Assembly: GCA_024226935.1 (NCBI GenBank)
Contig: JAAELK010000509.1
Location: 1 to 64,000, forward strand
Direction of reading: 5' to 3'
DNA: 64,000 bases
Source: Desulfobacteraceae bacterium
GTDB lineage: Bacteria; Desulfobacterota; Desulfobacteria; Desulfobacterales; Desulfobacteraceae
Shown: piece by piece, positions 28,274-37,291 of the stretch
How positions within the stretch are numbered: the stretch's first letter is position 1
How the letters are laid out: each line of letters starts with the position of its first letter
Program-made: the position numbers and the translations under genes
Notes under the pieces: model-generated
What the model saw: only the letters and a program-made list of their open reading frames with translations
Databases searched by the model: none
Told to the model about the DNA's origin: nothing

Positions 28274-28402
28274 ATGGCAACCCCGAAAAGAACTGGAAGA
28301 AAAAAAGAGTCTATCATCTTTAAACAGGGGCAGCTTCACCATGAATTGGGAACCATCTATGTGATTTTTCCGAGTGAATCAGAGGGGGACAGATCGAATT
28401 AA
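28274..28402 (+). other. 42-codon ORF, possible remnant
   Basis: ATG at 28274 opens MATPKRTGRKKES, a basic N-terminus, and ends ...SEGDRSN at 28402, two bases before the convergent hypothetical gene. There is no Shine-Dalgarno sequence. The tail sequence GGGGGACAGATCGAATT resembles the ends that often follow REP-associated (Y1-type) transposases in this group, so a degenerate element is possible. I do not recognise the protein. Confidence 0.2.
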
Positions 28403-28403
28403 C

Positions 28404-28886
28404 TCAAATTAATAGATTGAGACGACCGCCAACCGCGCTGGTATTTATACCCACCTTTTTACCATAGACTGCAGGCTGCCGGGCGTTTGTCATCGTCAAG
28501 TCATTTGTGTGCAAATTGGTGCCATCGATTGCCGGTTGTTGTGTTCTTTCAGTTATCAAAGAGTTGCCGGCTGTCGAAGATGTGGACAGTGAAACCCTAT
28601 CAGCAGATGCAGTCGTTTGAACATCAAGCTGCGGCCTTTGTATTTTTGTCAGCCCGCCTGTATTTCCGGCACTTAAAATCGGCTTTACAGGACCGACCTC
28701 GGGATTCTTGAATGCATCACCAATGGCTCGACCATGGGCCTCCCAATAAGCTTTTTGCACTTTCCTGCCGCTTTTGAGGCGCTCTTCCGGGGTATTTCCG
28801 GTAATTTCAAACTCCCCCCGGCTTTTGGCCTGATTATAATATTGATTGAAAGCCGAATAATATTTTCCCTGAATGCTACTTGACAT
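28404..28886 (-). CDS. Hypothetical protein with a polar repeated C-terminal half
   Basis: 160 residues, not recognised. An excellent AAAGGAGG site precedes the ATG, which supports a real gene. The N-terminal third (about 1-60) is compact and charged, with KYYSAFNQYYNQAK and EERLKSGRKVQKAYWEAHGRAIGDAF. The rest is Ser/Thr/Asn/Gln-rich and low in hydrophobics. It contains a loose duplication, QQPAIDGTNLHTND and RQPAVYGKKVGINT. No signal peptide or membrane helix is present. It is a single-gene unit upstream of the EF-G gene and divergent from it. Confidence 0.7.
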   Translation of the reverse strand: MSSSIQGKYYSAFNQYYNQAKSRGEFEITGNTPEERLKSGRKVQKAYWEAHGRAIGDAFKNPEVGPVKPILSAGNTGGLTKIQRPQLDVQTTASADRVSLSTSSTAGNSLITERTQQPAIDGTNLHTNDLTMTNARQPAVYGKKVGINTSAVGGRLNLLI

Positions 28887-29060
28887 GATATACCTCCTTT
28901 TTCCATTTGGGTAACCATCTCTATTCGCTACATATTTTAAGACTTACCTACCCAGTATGTCAATGTTTTTTCACAAAAAAATATTGTTACAAAAAAATTC
29001 CAAAAAGACAGGGTTTTTAAAATTTTTACATACTTTGCTCCGGGCAAAACCATTAAACAG

Positions 29061-29089
29061 TTGACAAACCAGGGGAAAAAGTATACATA
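29061..29089 (+). promoter_or_regulatory. Candidate promoter of the EF-G gene
   Basis: TTGACA (29061-29066), 17 nt, then TACATA (29084-29089), overlapping TATACA at 29082-29087. The 5' leader would be about 150 nt long. Confidence 0.45.
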
Positions 29090-29179
29090 CTCGATTTTCA
29101 TATGCTAATTTTAATCTGGATTCAATTTAATAAAATCGCGCCAATAATTTAGCAAAATTAAAATATAGCAATGCCTTTG

Positions 29180-29204
29180 ACAATATCTATACTTTTGATA
29201 TTGT
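29180..29204 (+). promoter_or_regulatory. 8-bp inverted repeat directly upstream of the EF-G ribosome site
   Basis: ACAATATC (29180-29187) and GATATTGT (29197-29204) flank a 9-nt centre. The left arm overlaps TATACT (29188-29193), a -10-like hexamer. It is either an operator on a second promoter or a leader hairpin just before the SD GAGAGGA. Confidence 0.4.
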
Positions 29205-29243
29205 TGAGAGGAATTTATTTTTATTCATAAGGATGATTTAAAA

Positions 29244-31331
29244 ATGATCAGAGATCTAGAAAGGGTAAGAAACATTGGAATCAGTGCCCATATTGATTCC
29301 GGCAAAACCACACTGACTGAAAGAATTTTGTTTTATACCGACAAGATTCACCAAATCAATGAAGTCAGGGGCAAAGACGGCGTCGGGGCTGTGATGGATT
29401 CAATGGAACTCGAAAGAGAAAGAGGAATCACCATTGCCTCTGCCGCCACCCATTGTGAATGGGACAATCATGCCATCAACATTATTGACACCCCTGGCCA
29501 TGTGGATTTTACAGTTGAAGTTGAGCGGTCTTTGCGGGTATTAGATGGTGTTATTCTTGTCCTCTGCTCTGTATCCGGCGTTCAATCTCAGTCCATTACA
29601 GTAGACCAGCAGATGAAACGCTATGAAGTTCCCTGCATTGCCTTTGTCAACAAATGTGATAGGTCCGGCGCCAATCCCATCAAGGTCAGCGGCCAGTTAA
29701 GAGATAAACTGGGACATAATTCTGTGATGATGCAGTTGCCCATAGGACTTGAAGACAAACATGATGGTATTGTAGATCTTGTTACCATGAAAGCCTATTA
29801 TTTTGAAGGTGATAATGGGGAAACCATGGTTGAAAAGCAGATTCCCGAAGATATGCTGGAAGATGCCACAATTGCAAGGGAAGAGATGCTAGATGAGGTA
29901 TCTCTTTTTTCTGAAGAACTGACCGATGCCCTTCTTGAAGAGATAGAAATCACCACAGAGATGATCATGGCTGCCGTCAGAACCGGTACTATCTCAAGAC
30001 AAATGACTCCCGTGTTTCTCGGGTCAGCATATAAGAATAAGGCAGTTCAGCCTTTGCTCAATGCGGTTCTCAACTACCTTCCTTCTCCCCTGGACATTGA
30101 AAATGTAGCCATTGATCTGGATAATAACGAAGAAAGTGTTGTGTTAGAAAGCGATTTTGATAAACCCAGCGTTGCCCTTGCCTTTAAACTTGAAGATGGC
30201 CAATATGGTCAGCTCACCTATATCCGTGTTTACCAGGGCTGCATCAACAAGGGAGACACCCTTATCAACTCCAGGGACGGCAGAAAGGTCAAAGCCGGTC
30301 GCCTGATCCGTATGCATTCATCCCAGATGGAAGAAGTGGATTCCATACCGGCCGGTCATATCGGTGCCATGTTTGGAGTCGATTGCGCTTCGGGTGATAC
30401 ATTCGTATCTCCAAAAATTAATTATTCCATGATCTCCATGCATATCATGGAACCGGTTATTTCTCTTTCCATTGTCCCCAAGGACAACAAGGCCCAGATC
30501 AATATGTCAAAGGCCTTGAACAGGTTCACCAAAGAAGACCCCACATTCAAGACCTATGTGGATCATGAAACCGGAGATACCATTATCCAGGGTATGGGCG
30601 AGCTTCATTTAGAAGTTTATGTGGAAAGAATGAAAAGAGAATATGGTGCTGAAGTGGAGACCGGAAAACCAAGGGTTGCCTACAGAGAGACCATTACCCG
30701 AAAAGCCCCCTTCAGTTACACCCATAAAAAACAGACGGGTGGTTCTGGACAATTTGGTAAGGTGATGGGGTTCATGGAACCCTGTGAAGAAGAGTTTGAA
30801 TTTGTCAATAAAGTCACCGGTGGCAGGATTCCCACCCAATATATTTCTTCTTGTGAAAAAGGATTTCTGGGCTGCATGGCAAAGGGTCCAAAACTTGAGT
30901 TCCCGGTTACCGGCATCAAGATCACACTTGAAGATGGTGGTTTTCATGCGGTTGACTCCTCTGAAATGGCCTTCCAGGCTGCTGCCAGAGGAGGATTTCT
31001 TGAAGGATATGCAAAGGCAAAACCGGTTATCATGGAACCCATCATGAAAGTGGTTATTGAAACCCCCAATGAATTCCAGGGCTCTTGCATGGGACTGATT
31101 AACCAGAGAAGGGGAATTATCCAAGGCTCCCAAGAAGAAGGTGTGATGTCTGTAGTAGAGTCCCAGGTTCCCCTGTCAGAGATGTTCGGTTTTTCAACCG
31201 TTCTTCGGTCCGGCACCCAGGGCAAGGCTCAGTTTACCATGGAATTTTCTTCCTATAAACAGGTTCCCCAGTCCGTAGCTGAAGACATTTCTAAAAAGAA
31301 AGCAGACGAAAAAGCTGCTAAGAATAAATAA
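29244..31331 (+). CDS. fusA: Elongation factor G, spdEFG1/mitochondrial-like type
   Basis: 695 residues with the five EF-G domains. G1 is [13 protein letters not shown]3 is DTPGHVDF, and G4 is NKCD. The domain IV region [14 protein letters not shown] and the C-terminal [20 protein letters not shown] are intact. [19 protein letters not shown] resembles mitochondrial EF-G1 and the spdEFG1 group (spirochetes, planctomycetes, deltaproteobacteria) more than canonical FusA, which has AHIDAGKTTTTERIL. It drives ribosomal translocation. It stands outside any str operon; no rpsL, rpsG or tuf is nearby. A second EF-G for recycling would be expected elsewhere. It is followed 25 bp later by an ATPase gene. 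Confidence 0.93.
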   Translation: MIRDLERVRNIGISAHIDSGKTTLTERILFYTDKIHQINEVRGKDGVGAVMDSMELERERGITIASAATHCEWDNHAINIIDTPGHVDFTVEVERSLRVLDGVILVLCSVSGVQSQSITVDQQMKRYEVPCIAFVNKCDRSGANPIKVSGQLRDKLGHNSVMMQLPIGLEDKHDGIVDLVTMKAYYFEGDNGETMVEKQIPEDMLEDATIAREEMLDEVSLFSEELTDALLEEIEITTEMIMAAVRTGTISRQMTPVFLGSAYKNKAVQPLLNAVLNYLPSPLDIENVAIDLDNNEESVVLESDFDKPSVALAFKLEDGQYGQLTYIRVYQGCINKGDTLINSRDGRKVKAGRLIRMHSSQMEEVDSIPAGHIGAMFGVDCASGDTFVSPKINYSMISMHIMEPVISLSIVPKDNKAQINMSKALNRFTKEDPTFKTYVDHETGDTIIQGMGELHLEVYVERMKREYGAEVETGKPRVAYRETITRKAPFSYTHKKQTGGSGQFGKVMGFMEPCEEEFEFVNKVTGGRIPTQYISSCEKGFLGCMAKGPKLEFPVTGIKITLEDGGFHAVDSSEMAFQAAARGGFLEGYAKAKPVIMEPIMKVVIETPNEFQGSCMGLINQRRGIIQGSQEEGVMSVVESQVPLSEMFGFSTVLRSGTQGKAQFTMEFSSYKQVPQSVAEDISKKKADEKAAKNK

Positions 31332-31356
31332 GACCCTTATTTTAAAGAGAGGAATT

Positions 31357-32049
31357 ATGCTTAAAAAAGATCTCATTCTCAAAAGCCCGGTTGAAAAAGC
31401 AATTGGCCTTGAACATATAACTGAAGGTAAATTTGGTGCTGTCCTGTCCCGGGCCGGCGTTGGCAAAACAAGCTTTCTTGTTCAGATTGCACTTACACAA
31501 TTATTGGCAAATCAAAAAATACTCCATGTGAGCCTTGATGAATCCATGGATAAGATCAACCTGAGATATGATGAAGCCTATACCAATCTGATAGACCATG
31601 TTGGATATATTGACCCCCAGAAGGCTGTCCGGCTGTGGGATGATATCTCCCCCAACAAGGTGGGTATCAGCTACACAGAGTCCAACTTTAATACGGATAA
31701 AATAAAAGATTATTTAAGAAGTTTTAAAAAATCGGATATTGCTTTACCAAGTATCATTGTCATAGATGGCCTGAACTTTGATAAAGATGTATCGTCCATA
31801 CTGGAAGACTTAAACTCCTTGAATCAGGAATTTTCCGTTTTCATCTGGTTCTCCATGAAGAGCCATAGAGAAGAAATCTGGAGTAACGACGGATTCCCGG
31901 TTCAACTGGAAGTTGTAAAAGACCTGTTTAACAAAGCAATTTTTCTCCAGCCGGTTGATGACAAGATTGAAGCCGTAATACTAAAAGACGGCGACAGGAT
32001 CAACCAAAAATACAAACTGGACCCAGCCACCATGATGTTGGCTGAATAA
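31357..32049 (+). CDS. RecA/KaiC-superfamily P-loop ATPase, function unknown
   Basis: 230 residues. The Walker A is SRAGVGKTS (about residue 33). The Walker B-like strand SIIVIDGLNFDKD, with hydrophobic residues ending in D, lies at about 130. A later strand, EFSVFIWFSMKSHREE, matches sensor positions in KaiC-like proteins. The C-terminal strand VILKDGDRINQKYKLDP is typical of a conserved deltaproteobacterial family of unknown role. It is probably co-transcribed with EF-G (25 bp gap). A two-way terminator follows. Confidence 0.75.
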   Translation: MLKKDLILKSPVEKAIGLEHITEGKFGAVLSRAGVGKTSFLVQIALTQLLANQKILHVSLDESMDKINLRYDEAYTNLIDHVGYIDPQKAVRLWDDISPNKVGISYTESNFNTDKIKDYLRSFKKSDIALPSIIVIDGLNFDKDVSSILEDLNSLNQEFSVFIWFSMKSHREEIWSNDGFPVQLEVVKDLFNKAIFLQPVDDKIEAVILKDGDRINQKYKLDPATMMLAE

Positions 32050-32080
32050 TTTTTTTTATCATATAAGACGTAAGTCTTAC

Positions 32081-32121
32081 AACGCCCCGGTTTTTTCAAT
32101 AAAAACCCGGGGCGTTTCTAT
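32081..32121. terminator. Intrinsic terminator, two-way
   Basis: AACGCCCCGG (32081-32090) pairs with CCGGGGCGTT (32107-32116). An inner T/A stretch extends the stem, and TTTCTATTTT follows on the plus strand. It sits between the convergent ATPase and acyltransferase-hydrolase genes, with A/T runs on both sides. Confidence 0.8.
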
Positions 32122-32138
32122 TTTATATCTTAATTTTA

Positions 32139-34301
32139 TTACACCCATAATCTGATAAAATTTTCAATGGACTGAAAAACCCGTTCCACCCCGTCACCGG
32201 TCAAAATACAATGGCGATCATAATCAAAAAGATAATACTCTTTAACCTTAGATCCCAACCTCTTAAACAATTTCTGGGTCCCCCTGGGACTGACCACCGG
32301 ATCTTTTATGGACTGAACTACCAGCACCGGTTTTTCAACTGCCTTTAACTTTGGAGATAACTGCTCCATAAGCATTGCAAGCTGATGAATACCTGCAATG
32401 GGATTTCGGATATAATTGATATGGGCATTTTCCGGATTATTTTCAAGAAACTCCTTTGCAATGGCAGACAGGCGAATTTTTTTAATCATGGCATTCCAGG
32501 TATTGATAGCCGGTACAAAATAAGCTCCTAGATCATTGAGCTGCATGGGAGGAGCCACAGCAAAAATTGCTTCATAATCATCCACTCGGCAAGAAAGTTC
32601 AAGGGCAAGACCGGCTCCGGTTGAAAAACCACCGATAACAATTTTATCGCAGGAATGCCTGAGCACCAGATAGGCCTCTTCAACCGATTCCATCCATTGT
32701 TCATAGGTTGTCCCTGCCAGATCCTCCGGAGCCGTACCATGGCCCGCAAGCCGGGGAACAAATACCGTAAAGCCTTTTCCATGGAGATATTGGGCAAAGG
32801 ACTTCATCTCTTCAGGGGCCGCCATATATCCGTGAATCAATAAAACACCTGCGATTTCATTATCATGTTTAAAAAACAAGGGTCTGCCGATCCGTTTTTT
32901 CTTTGATTCTCCCTCAATGTAGTGGGTATTATAAGCGTGACTGAAATCCACATTCATTTTTTCCGTCAAACGGCCTTTAACCAGTTCTCTAATCTGACGC
33001 CAGGATTTCTGAGCAATTTTCTTGAGACAAATTTCTGCTGCACCCACCGGCTCCACTTCATTGGCCATCACTAAAATTGGGTTTTTTGTACGAACAGTAT
33101 GAAAATTGGAGTGAACAAAAAACCTGGCCTGATCCTTGAAAAATCGATTACCTTTAATTTGAATCACTTTAGTTTTCTCGGCAAGGGATAAAAAGTGCTC
33201 TATCCTCTTATACCGATCATCAATCAACAAATGAACCTGATTTTGATGGAAAATATCGGACACACAGCAAATCCGGTTCAGCAAAAGACAAGTAATGGCA
33301 TAATAAACCTTACAGGTAAACTCGTATATATCGATACCCTCTTTTTTATAGGGAAAATGCTTTAGAATACAAGCCATGACATGATCGTAATTTAAAGTAG
33401 TCATATCATATACAGCAGACATATACCTTTCCATAATCCCATTGGAAATTTGTTTCAAAATCTGCCTGGAACTGATATCATCATCAAATCGAACCCGTCG
33501 CCGAACCTGAAGCATACTCTCGATATAGGGATGATTAAGATAGGGATTAATCTCAATGGGCTCTCCAAAGCGTATGGTAATATCCACCCCTGAAAAAAGC
33601 ATTCCACCTTCTGTCATAAGTTCATCAATTACTCTTTTTGAGGGTTCCTTAATAACTGTCTTTGCAATTGATCCTAAAATATTATCCCGGGCATTACCTG
33701 GATAATAGGTAATGTTCACCGGAACTATATAGGTGTTTTGTGCCAACACCATATCCATATCGGTTATCTTCAAATTTTTTGCCAATCTACCAAATTCTGG
33801 TTCTCCTGCGATGGAAAGTCTGCGCAGCCTTTCCCGAAAAAATTCACACCGCAATGCAAGGGCTGCGGCTCCGGTATGGGGACGAGAAATCCCCAGACCA
33901 TCCGATAATGAAAAAGTATCATTTTTTATTAATTTTTTATTTTTGACCATCTTTCCTTCGGGAAAAATAATCCATTGGACATCGCCGGATAACAGAGTTT
34001 GCACAACCAATTGATTCCGGTTGGGATCATGGGTGGAAACACCACCTAATTTAGTTAAAAACCCCTCCAGAAAAGGGATTTCAAACAATCCTCTGGCAGC
34101 AAGGGACCAAATCTGTTTTTTTGTAATAGCATTGATATGGTATGGCAAAAAAATAGTTTCAATTCTTGTAAAATGATTGGCACAAAAAATGATCGCGCCG
34201 GGGGGTATATTTTGGCGACCTTTGATTCTTATGCTGGCCTTTGAAAAACCTGAAAAAGCTTTAAGAGTGTACCCCGACAATTCAAAAGCAAAAGGATTCA
34301 T
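32139..34301 (-). CDS. Fused 1-acylglycerol-phosphate acyltransferase (PlsC-like) and alpha/beta hydrolase
   Basis: 720 residues from ATG 34301, which has GAAGG 8 nt upstream; an in-frame ATG at 34316 adds 5. The first third is PlsC-like: FCANHFTRIETIFLP (motif I), LGGVSTHDPNR (motif II area), IIFPEGKMV (motif III) and YIVPVNITYYP (motif IV). The motif I acid is Glu (H-x4-E) instead of the usual Asp. A helical middle of about 200 residues follows. The last 260 residues form a serine hydrolase: GVLLIHGYMAAPEEM, nucleophile in GGFSTGAG, acid in SIKDPVVSP and His in YDRHCIL. Lipid acyl transfer and hydrolysis on one chain suggests membrane-lipid remodelling, but substrates are unknown. Confidence 0.85.
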   Translation of the reverse strand: MNPFAFELSGYTLKAFSGFSKASIRIKGRQNIPPGAIIFCANHFTRIETIFLPYHINAITKKQIWSLAARGLFEIPFLEGFLTKLGGVSTHDPNRNQLVVQTLLSGDVQWIIFPEGKMVKNKKLIKNDTFSLSDGLGISRPHTGAAALALRCEFFRERLRRLSIAGEPEFGRLAKNLKITDMDMVLAQNTYIVPVNITYYPGNARDNILGSIAKTVIKEPSKRVIDELMTEGGMLFSGVDITIRFGEPIEINPYLNHPYIESMLQVRRRVRFDDDISSRQILKQISNGIMERYMSAVYDMTTLNYDHVMACILKHFPYKKEGIDIYEFTCKVYYAITCLLLNRICCVSDIFHQNQVHLLIDDRYKRIEHFLSLAEKTKVIQIKGNRFFKDQARFFVHSNFHTVRTKNPILVMANEVEPVGAAEICLKKIAQKSWRQIRELVKGRLTEKMNVDFSHAYNTHYIEGESKKKRIGRPLFFKHDNEIAGVLLIHGYMAAPEEMKSFAQYLHGKGFTVFVPRLAGHGTAPEDLAGTTYEQWMESVEEAYLVLRHSCDKIVIGGFSTGAGLALELSCRVDDYEAIFAVAPPMQLNDLGAYFVPAINTWNAMIKKIRLSAIAKEFLENNPENAHINYIRNPIAGIHQLAMLMEQLSPKLKAVEKPVLVVQSIKDPVVSPRGTQKLFKRLGSKVKEYYLFDYDRHCILTGDGVERVFQSIENFIRLWV

Positions 34302-34359
34302 GTGCCATACCTTCAAAACAAGATTGTTTATCCAACCAGTTTATTATATAAAGGTGATG

Positions 34360-34390
34360 TTGACAATAAGCTTGACCTTGTAATTATAAT
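34360..34390 (+). promoter_or_regulatory. Candidate promoter of the NIL-ferredoxin/mnmA/mtaB operon
   Basis: Perfect TTGACA (34360-34365) and perfect TATAAT (34385-34390), separated by 19 nt. The spacing is longer than ideal. The leader to the TTG start at 34456 is about 60 nt. Confidence 0.5.
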
Positions 34391-34455
34391 ACTTAATGTT
34401 AACTTTTTGTCAAAGAGATTTTAATTAAAGGTATGTTAAGAATGGAGGAGCTTCA

Positions 34456-34887
34456 TTGTATTCCAAAATAGTTATTTTACATTTCCCACCCGAGGTTGCC
34501 CAGAATGCGTTGGTCTGTCAATTAACAAAAAAATTTGATCTGATGTTTAATATTTTGAGTGCTAAAATTTCTAGCCGAAAAGAAGGTTACATGGTTTTAG
34601 AAATTTCATCTGCCAACCGATCCGGATTCAATAAAGGGGTAAAATTTTTAAAAGATCAGGGCATTAAGGTTTCAAGCCCGGAACACGAGATTTTCAAGGA
34701 CGAGGAAATTTGCACTCACTGTGGAGCCTGCACAGCAGTTTGCCCCACAGAGGCCTTGCACATCCAACGTCCTGAAATGCAAGTTTTGTTTGACAAGGAA
34801 AAATGCAGTGTCTGTGAACTATGCATCCTGACCTGCCCCAGCCGGGCCATGGGACTTTTCAGTAAAAATACCGAAGAAGTTGTCTGA
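34456..34887 (+). CDS. NIL-domain ferredoxin (two 4Fe-4S motifs)
   Basis: 143 residues from a TTG start, chosen because GGAGGAG lies about 5 nt upstream and no ATG fits. The N-terminal NIL domain (about 1-75; VILHFPPEVAQNALVCQL) is followed by CTHCGACTAVCPTEAL and CSVCELCILTCPSRAM. NIL-ferredoxins are implicated in sulfide-dependent homocysteine formation in anaerobes. Here the protein overlaps mnmA by one base (TGATG), which argues for a role in delivering sulfur or electrons to tRNA thiolation (inference). Confidence 0.85.
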   Translation: MYSKIVILHFPPEVAQNALVCQLTKKFDLMFNILSAKISSRKEGYMVLEISSANRSGFNKGVKFLKDQGIKVSSPEHEIFKDEEICTHCGACTAVCPTEALHIQRPEMQVLFDKEKCSVCELCILTCPSRAMGLFSKNTEEVV

Positions 34888-35930
34888 TGAATTCTCCTGT
34901 CGTAGCAGTTGCCTTAAGTGGCGGTGTGGATTCCCTTGTTACAGGGTTCCTCATCAAAAAAACCTATAAAAAAGTATTTGGTCTCCACTTTACAACCGGT
35001 TATGAAAAGACCCCCACCAATATAAAAGCCCTGGAAGAGCAACTGGGATTTCCTATTCATATAATAGATCTTGCCCAGATTTTTGATAAGCAGGTGGTTC
35101 AATATTTTATGTCAACCTACCTTGATGGCAAGACCCCCAATCCCTGCCTGATCTGTAACAAGCTGATCAAATTCGGTGTTTTATTAGAAAAAGCCTTGGC
35201 ACTGGGAGCAGATGCAATTGCCACAGGCCATTATGCAACCATCGTCAATCCCCTGTCTTTTCCGGACCAAAAAATCAATAAAAGCTGGCTTGAAAAAGGG
35301 ATGGACCCCTTAAAGGACCAATCCTATTTTCTTGCAACCCTTAGTTCCGATCAATTGGAACGAATCATCCTCCCCCTGGCAAAACTCAATAAATCCCAGG
35401 TAAGGATGATAGCCCAAAAAAACAATCTTACCCCCACAGCTCCGGTCGAAAGCCAGGATATCTGCTTTATCCGGGATACCAGCTTTGCAAAGTTTATCAT
35501 TGAAAAAAAAGGGATCTGTCCGAAACCTGGACATATAAAGGATCTCAATGGAAAAATAGTCGGTACCCACAAGGGCCTTTACGCCTTCACCATCGGCCAG
35601 AGACGGGGAATCAACTGCCCGGCATCTGAACCTTATTATGTCCGACACCTGGACCTTTCCACCAATACCCTGGTGGTCTGTTTTAAAAATGACCTGGCCC
35701 AGACAAATATGCAGGTGAAAAATATTATATGGAATTATCCTGAAACCCAAGAGATTACAACCATGACAACCCAAATCAGATACAGCCATAAAGGTGCAGC
35801 CTCACGGCTGATACGCAATGGTGACCTAGGACAGGTAATTTTTAATACGCCACAATTTGCTATCACACCAGGACAGGCAGCAGTTTTTTATAATGAAAAC
35901 AGGGTACTTGGTGCAGGAATTATCCAATGA
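34887..35930 (+). CDS. mnmA: tRNA-specific 2-thiouridylase MnmA
   Basis: 347 residues. The PP-loop is ALSGGVDSLV, the first catalytic cysteine is in GKTPNPCLICNKLIKFG, and the second is in VESQDICFI. TGHYATI and FTIGQRRGI are also diagnostic. It thiolates U34 of tRNA Lys/Glu/Gln. The N-terminal segment after the PP-loop is shorter than in E. coli MnmA. It overlaps its neighbours on both sides (1 and 4 bp). Confidence 0.93.
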   Translation: MNSPVVAVALSGGVDSLVTGFLIKKTYKKVFGLHFTTGYEKTPTNIKALEEQLGFPIHIIDLAQIFDKQVVQYFMSTYLDGKTPNPCLICNKLIKFGVLLEKALALGADAIATGHYATIVNPLSFPDQKINKSWLEKGMDPLKDQSYFLATLSSDQLERIILPLAKLNKSQVRMIAQKNNLTPTAPVESQDICFIRDTSFAKFIIEKKGICPKPGHIKDLNGKIVGTHKGLYAFTIGQRRGINCPASEPYYVRHLDLSTNTLVVCFKNDLAQTNMQVKNIIWNYPETQEITTMTTQIRYSHKGAASRLIRNGDLGQVIFNTPQFAITPGQAAVFYNENRVLGAGIIQ

Positions 35931-37264
35931 AAAAACAAAAATTTTATATTGAAACTTTAGGATGTAAGGTTAACCAATATGAGTCCGACGGTATTGCAGG
36001 CTGCCTCGAAGAAAAAGGGTTTATCCGAAAAACAAAGAACGAATCCGTCGATCTGTGTATCATCAACACGTGTGCGGTAACATCAAAAGCTGGCATGCAA
36101 TCAAGACAGGCCATTCGAAAAATTATTCGAAACAATCCCCATGCCAAAATTGTCGTCACAGGCTGCCATGCCCAGACAGATCGGGATCTTATCAAAAAAA
36201 TTGAAGATGTTGATCAGATTGTCTGTCACAAAGAAAAAACCCTGATTGCCGACCTGATTGCCGACAAGGCCGACGATCAGACCCCGGAATCTTCCCAAAA
36301 ACCTTTTATATTTCAACCACCAGACCATAGTAATGATAATCGTTTCCTTTCATTTAACAAACCGGTAAAAGGAAATATGAGCCGGGCATACCTGAAAATT
36401 CAAGACGGGTGTAATGCTTTTTGCACCTATTGCATTGTGCCCTATGCCCGGGGATCATCTGTGAGTATGCCCCAGTCCCAGGTTTTCAAACATCTGACCG
36501 AACTTTGTCAGTCTGGATTCAAAGAAGTCATCATCACGGGTATCCATACAGGAATGTACGGAATTGATCTAAATCCTCCCACTTCTCTGGTAAGACTTGT
36601 TGAAACAATTGACAAACAAAAATTGGTAAACAGAATCAGGATATCTTCCATTGAGCCTGGAGAAATATCTGAAGAGTTGATCAATCTGGCTTCCCAAGGC
36701 CATATCCTATGTGATCATTTTCATATCCCTTTACAATCTGGAGATGATGATATTTTAAAGAAGATGAAACGACCCTATTCGGCATCTTTTTTTGAAGAGA
36801 TCGTTCTTAAAATCCATGAAAAACTGCCCTTTGCCGGGATTGGTGTAGACACCCTGATCGGTTTTCCCTCGGAGACAGACAAACAATTTGAAAACACCTT
36901 CAATCTCATTAAAAGACTGCCCATATCCTATCTTCACGTATTTCCATTTTCTGCAAGAAAAGGTACCCCCGCATACCATTTCGATGGAAGAGTAGCACCG
37001 GAAGTACTCAAGGAACGATGCGCAAGAATGCGAGAACTGGACAAAGAAAAACGATCCGAATTTGTAGATGCAAATAAAAACAGAAATCTTCGAGGCCTTG
37101 TTCAGAAGACCCAAGATAAAGATTCAAAATTCTATAAAGCCGTAACTTCCAATTACTTAACTGTCCTGATAGAAAAAAATGATTCTCTCAAGGGAAAAAT
37201 AGTTGATCTTATTTATGAACGATGTGATAGTGACCTGAACCCTATTGGCAAAGTCATTGATTAA
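35927..37264 (+). CDS. mtaB: tRNA t6A37 methylthiotransferase MtaB
   Basis: 445 residues. The UPF0004 domain has IETLGCKVNQYESD, INTCAVT and VTGCHAQTD with its cluster cysteines. Radical SAM is CNAFCTYCIVPYARG, followed by EVIITGIHTGMYG and HFHIPLQSGDD; a TRAM-like tail ends the protein. GCKVNQYES and the GIHTG motif favour MtaB over MiaB/RimO. It converts t6A37 to ms2t6A in ANN-decoding tRNAs. With mnmA it makes a two-step tRNA sulfur-modification unit. Confidence 0.93.
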   Translation: MKKQKFYIETLGCKVNQYESDGIAGCLEEKGFIRKTKNESVDLCIINTCAVTSKAGMQSRQAIRKIIRNNPHAKIVVTGCHAQTDRDLIKKIEDVDQIVCHKEKTLIADLIADKADDQTPESSQKPFIFQPPDHSNDNRFLSFNKPVKGNMSRAYLKIQDGCNAFCTYCIVPYARGSSVSMPQSQVFKHLTELCQSGFKEVIITGIHTGMYGIDLNPPTSLVRLVETIDKQKLVNRIRISSIEPGEISEELINLASQGHILCDHFHIPLQSGDDDILKKMKRPYSASFFEEIVLKIHEKLPFAGIGVDTLIGFPSETDKQFENTFNLIKRLPISYLHVFPFSARKGTPAYHFDGRVAPEVLKERCARMRELDKEKRSEFVDANKNRNLRGLVQKTQDKDSKFYKAVTSNYLTVLIEKNDSLKGKIVDLIYERCDSDLNPIGKVID

Positions 37265-37291
37265 CACCAACCATATCGGAGATTTACAACC

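Larger units (their letters stand above)
28887..29243. other. 357-bp AT-rich intergenic region upstream of EF-G
   Basis: It contains a candidate sigma-70 promoter at 29061-29089, and a second TTGACA (29177-29182) with an inverted repeat at 29180-29204. No ORF, tRNA or strong hairpin is visible elsewhere in it. Confidence 0.6.
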
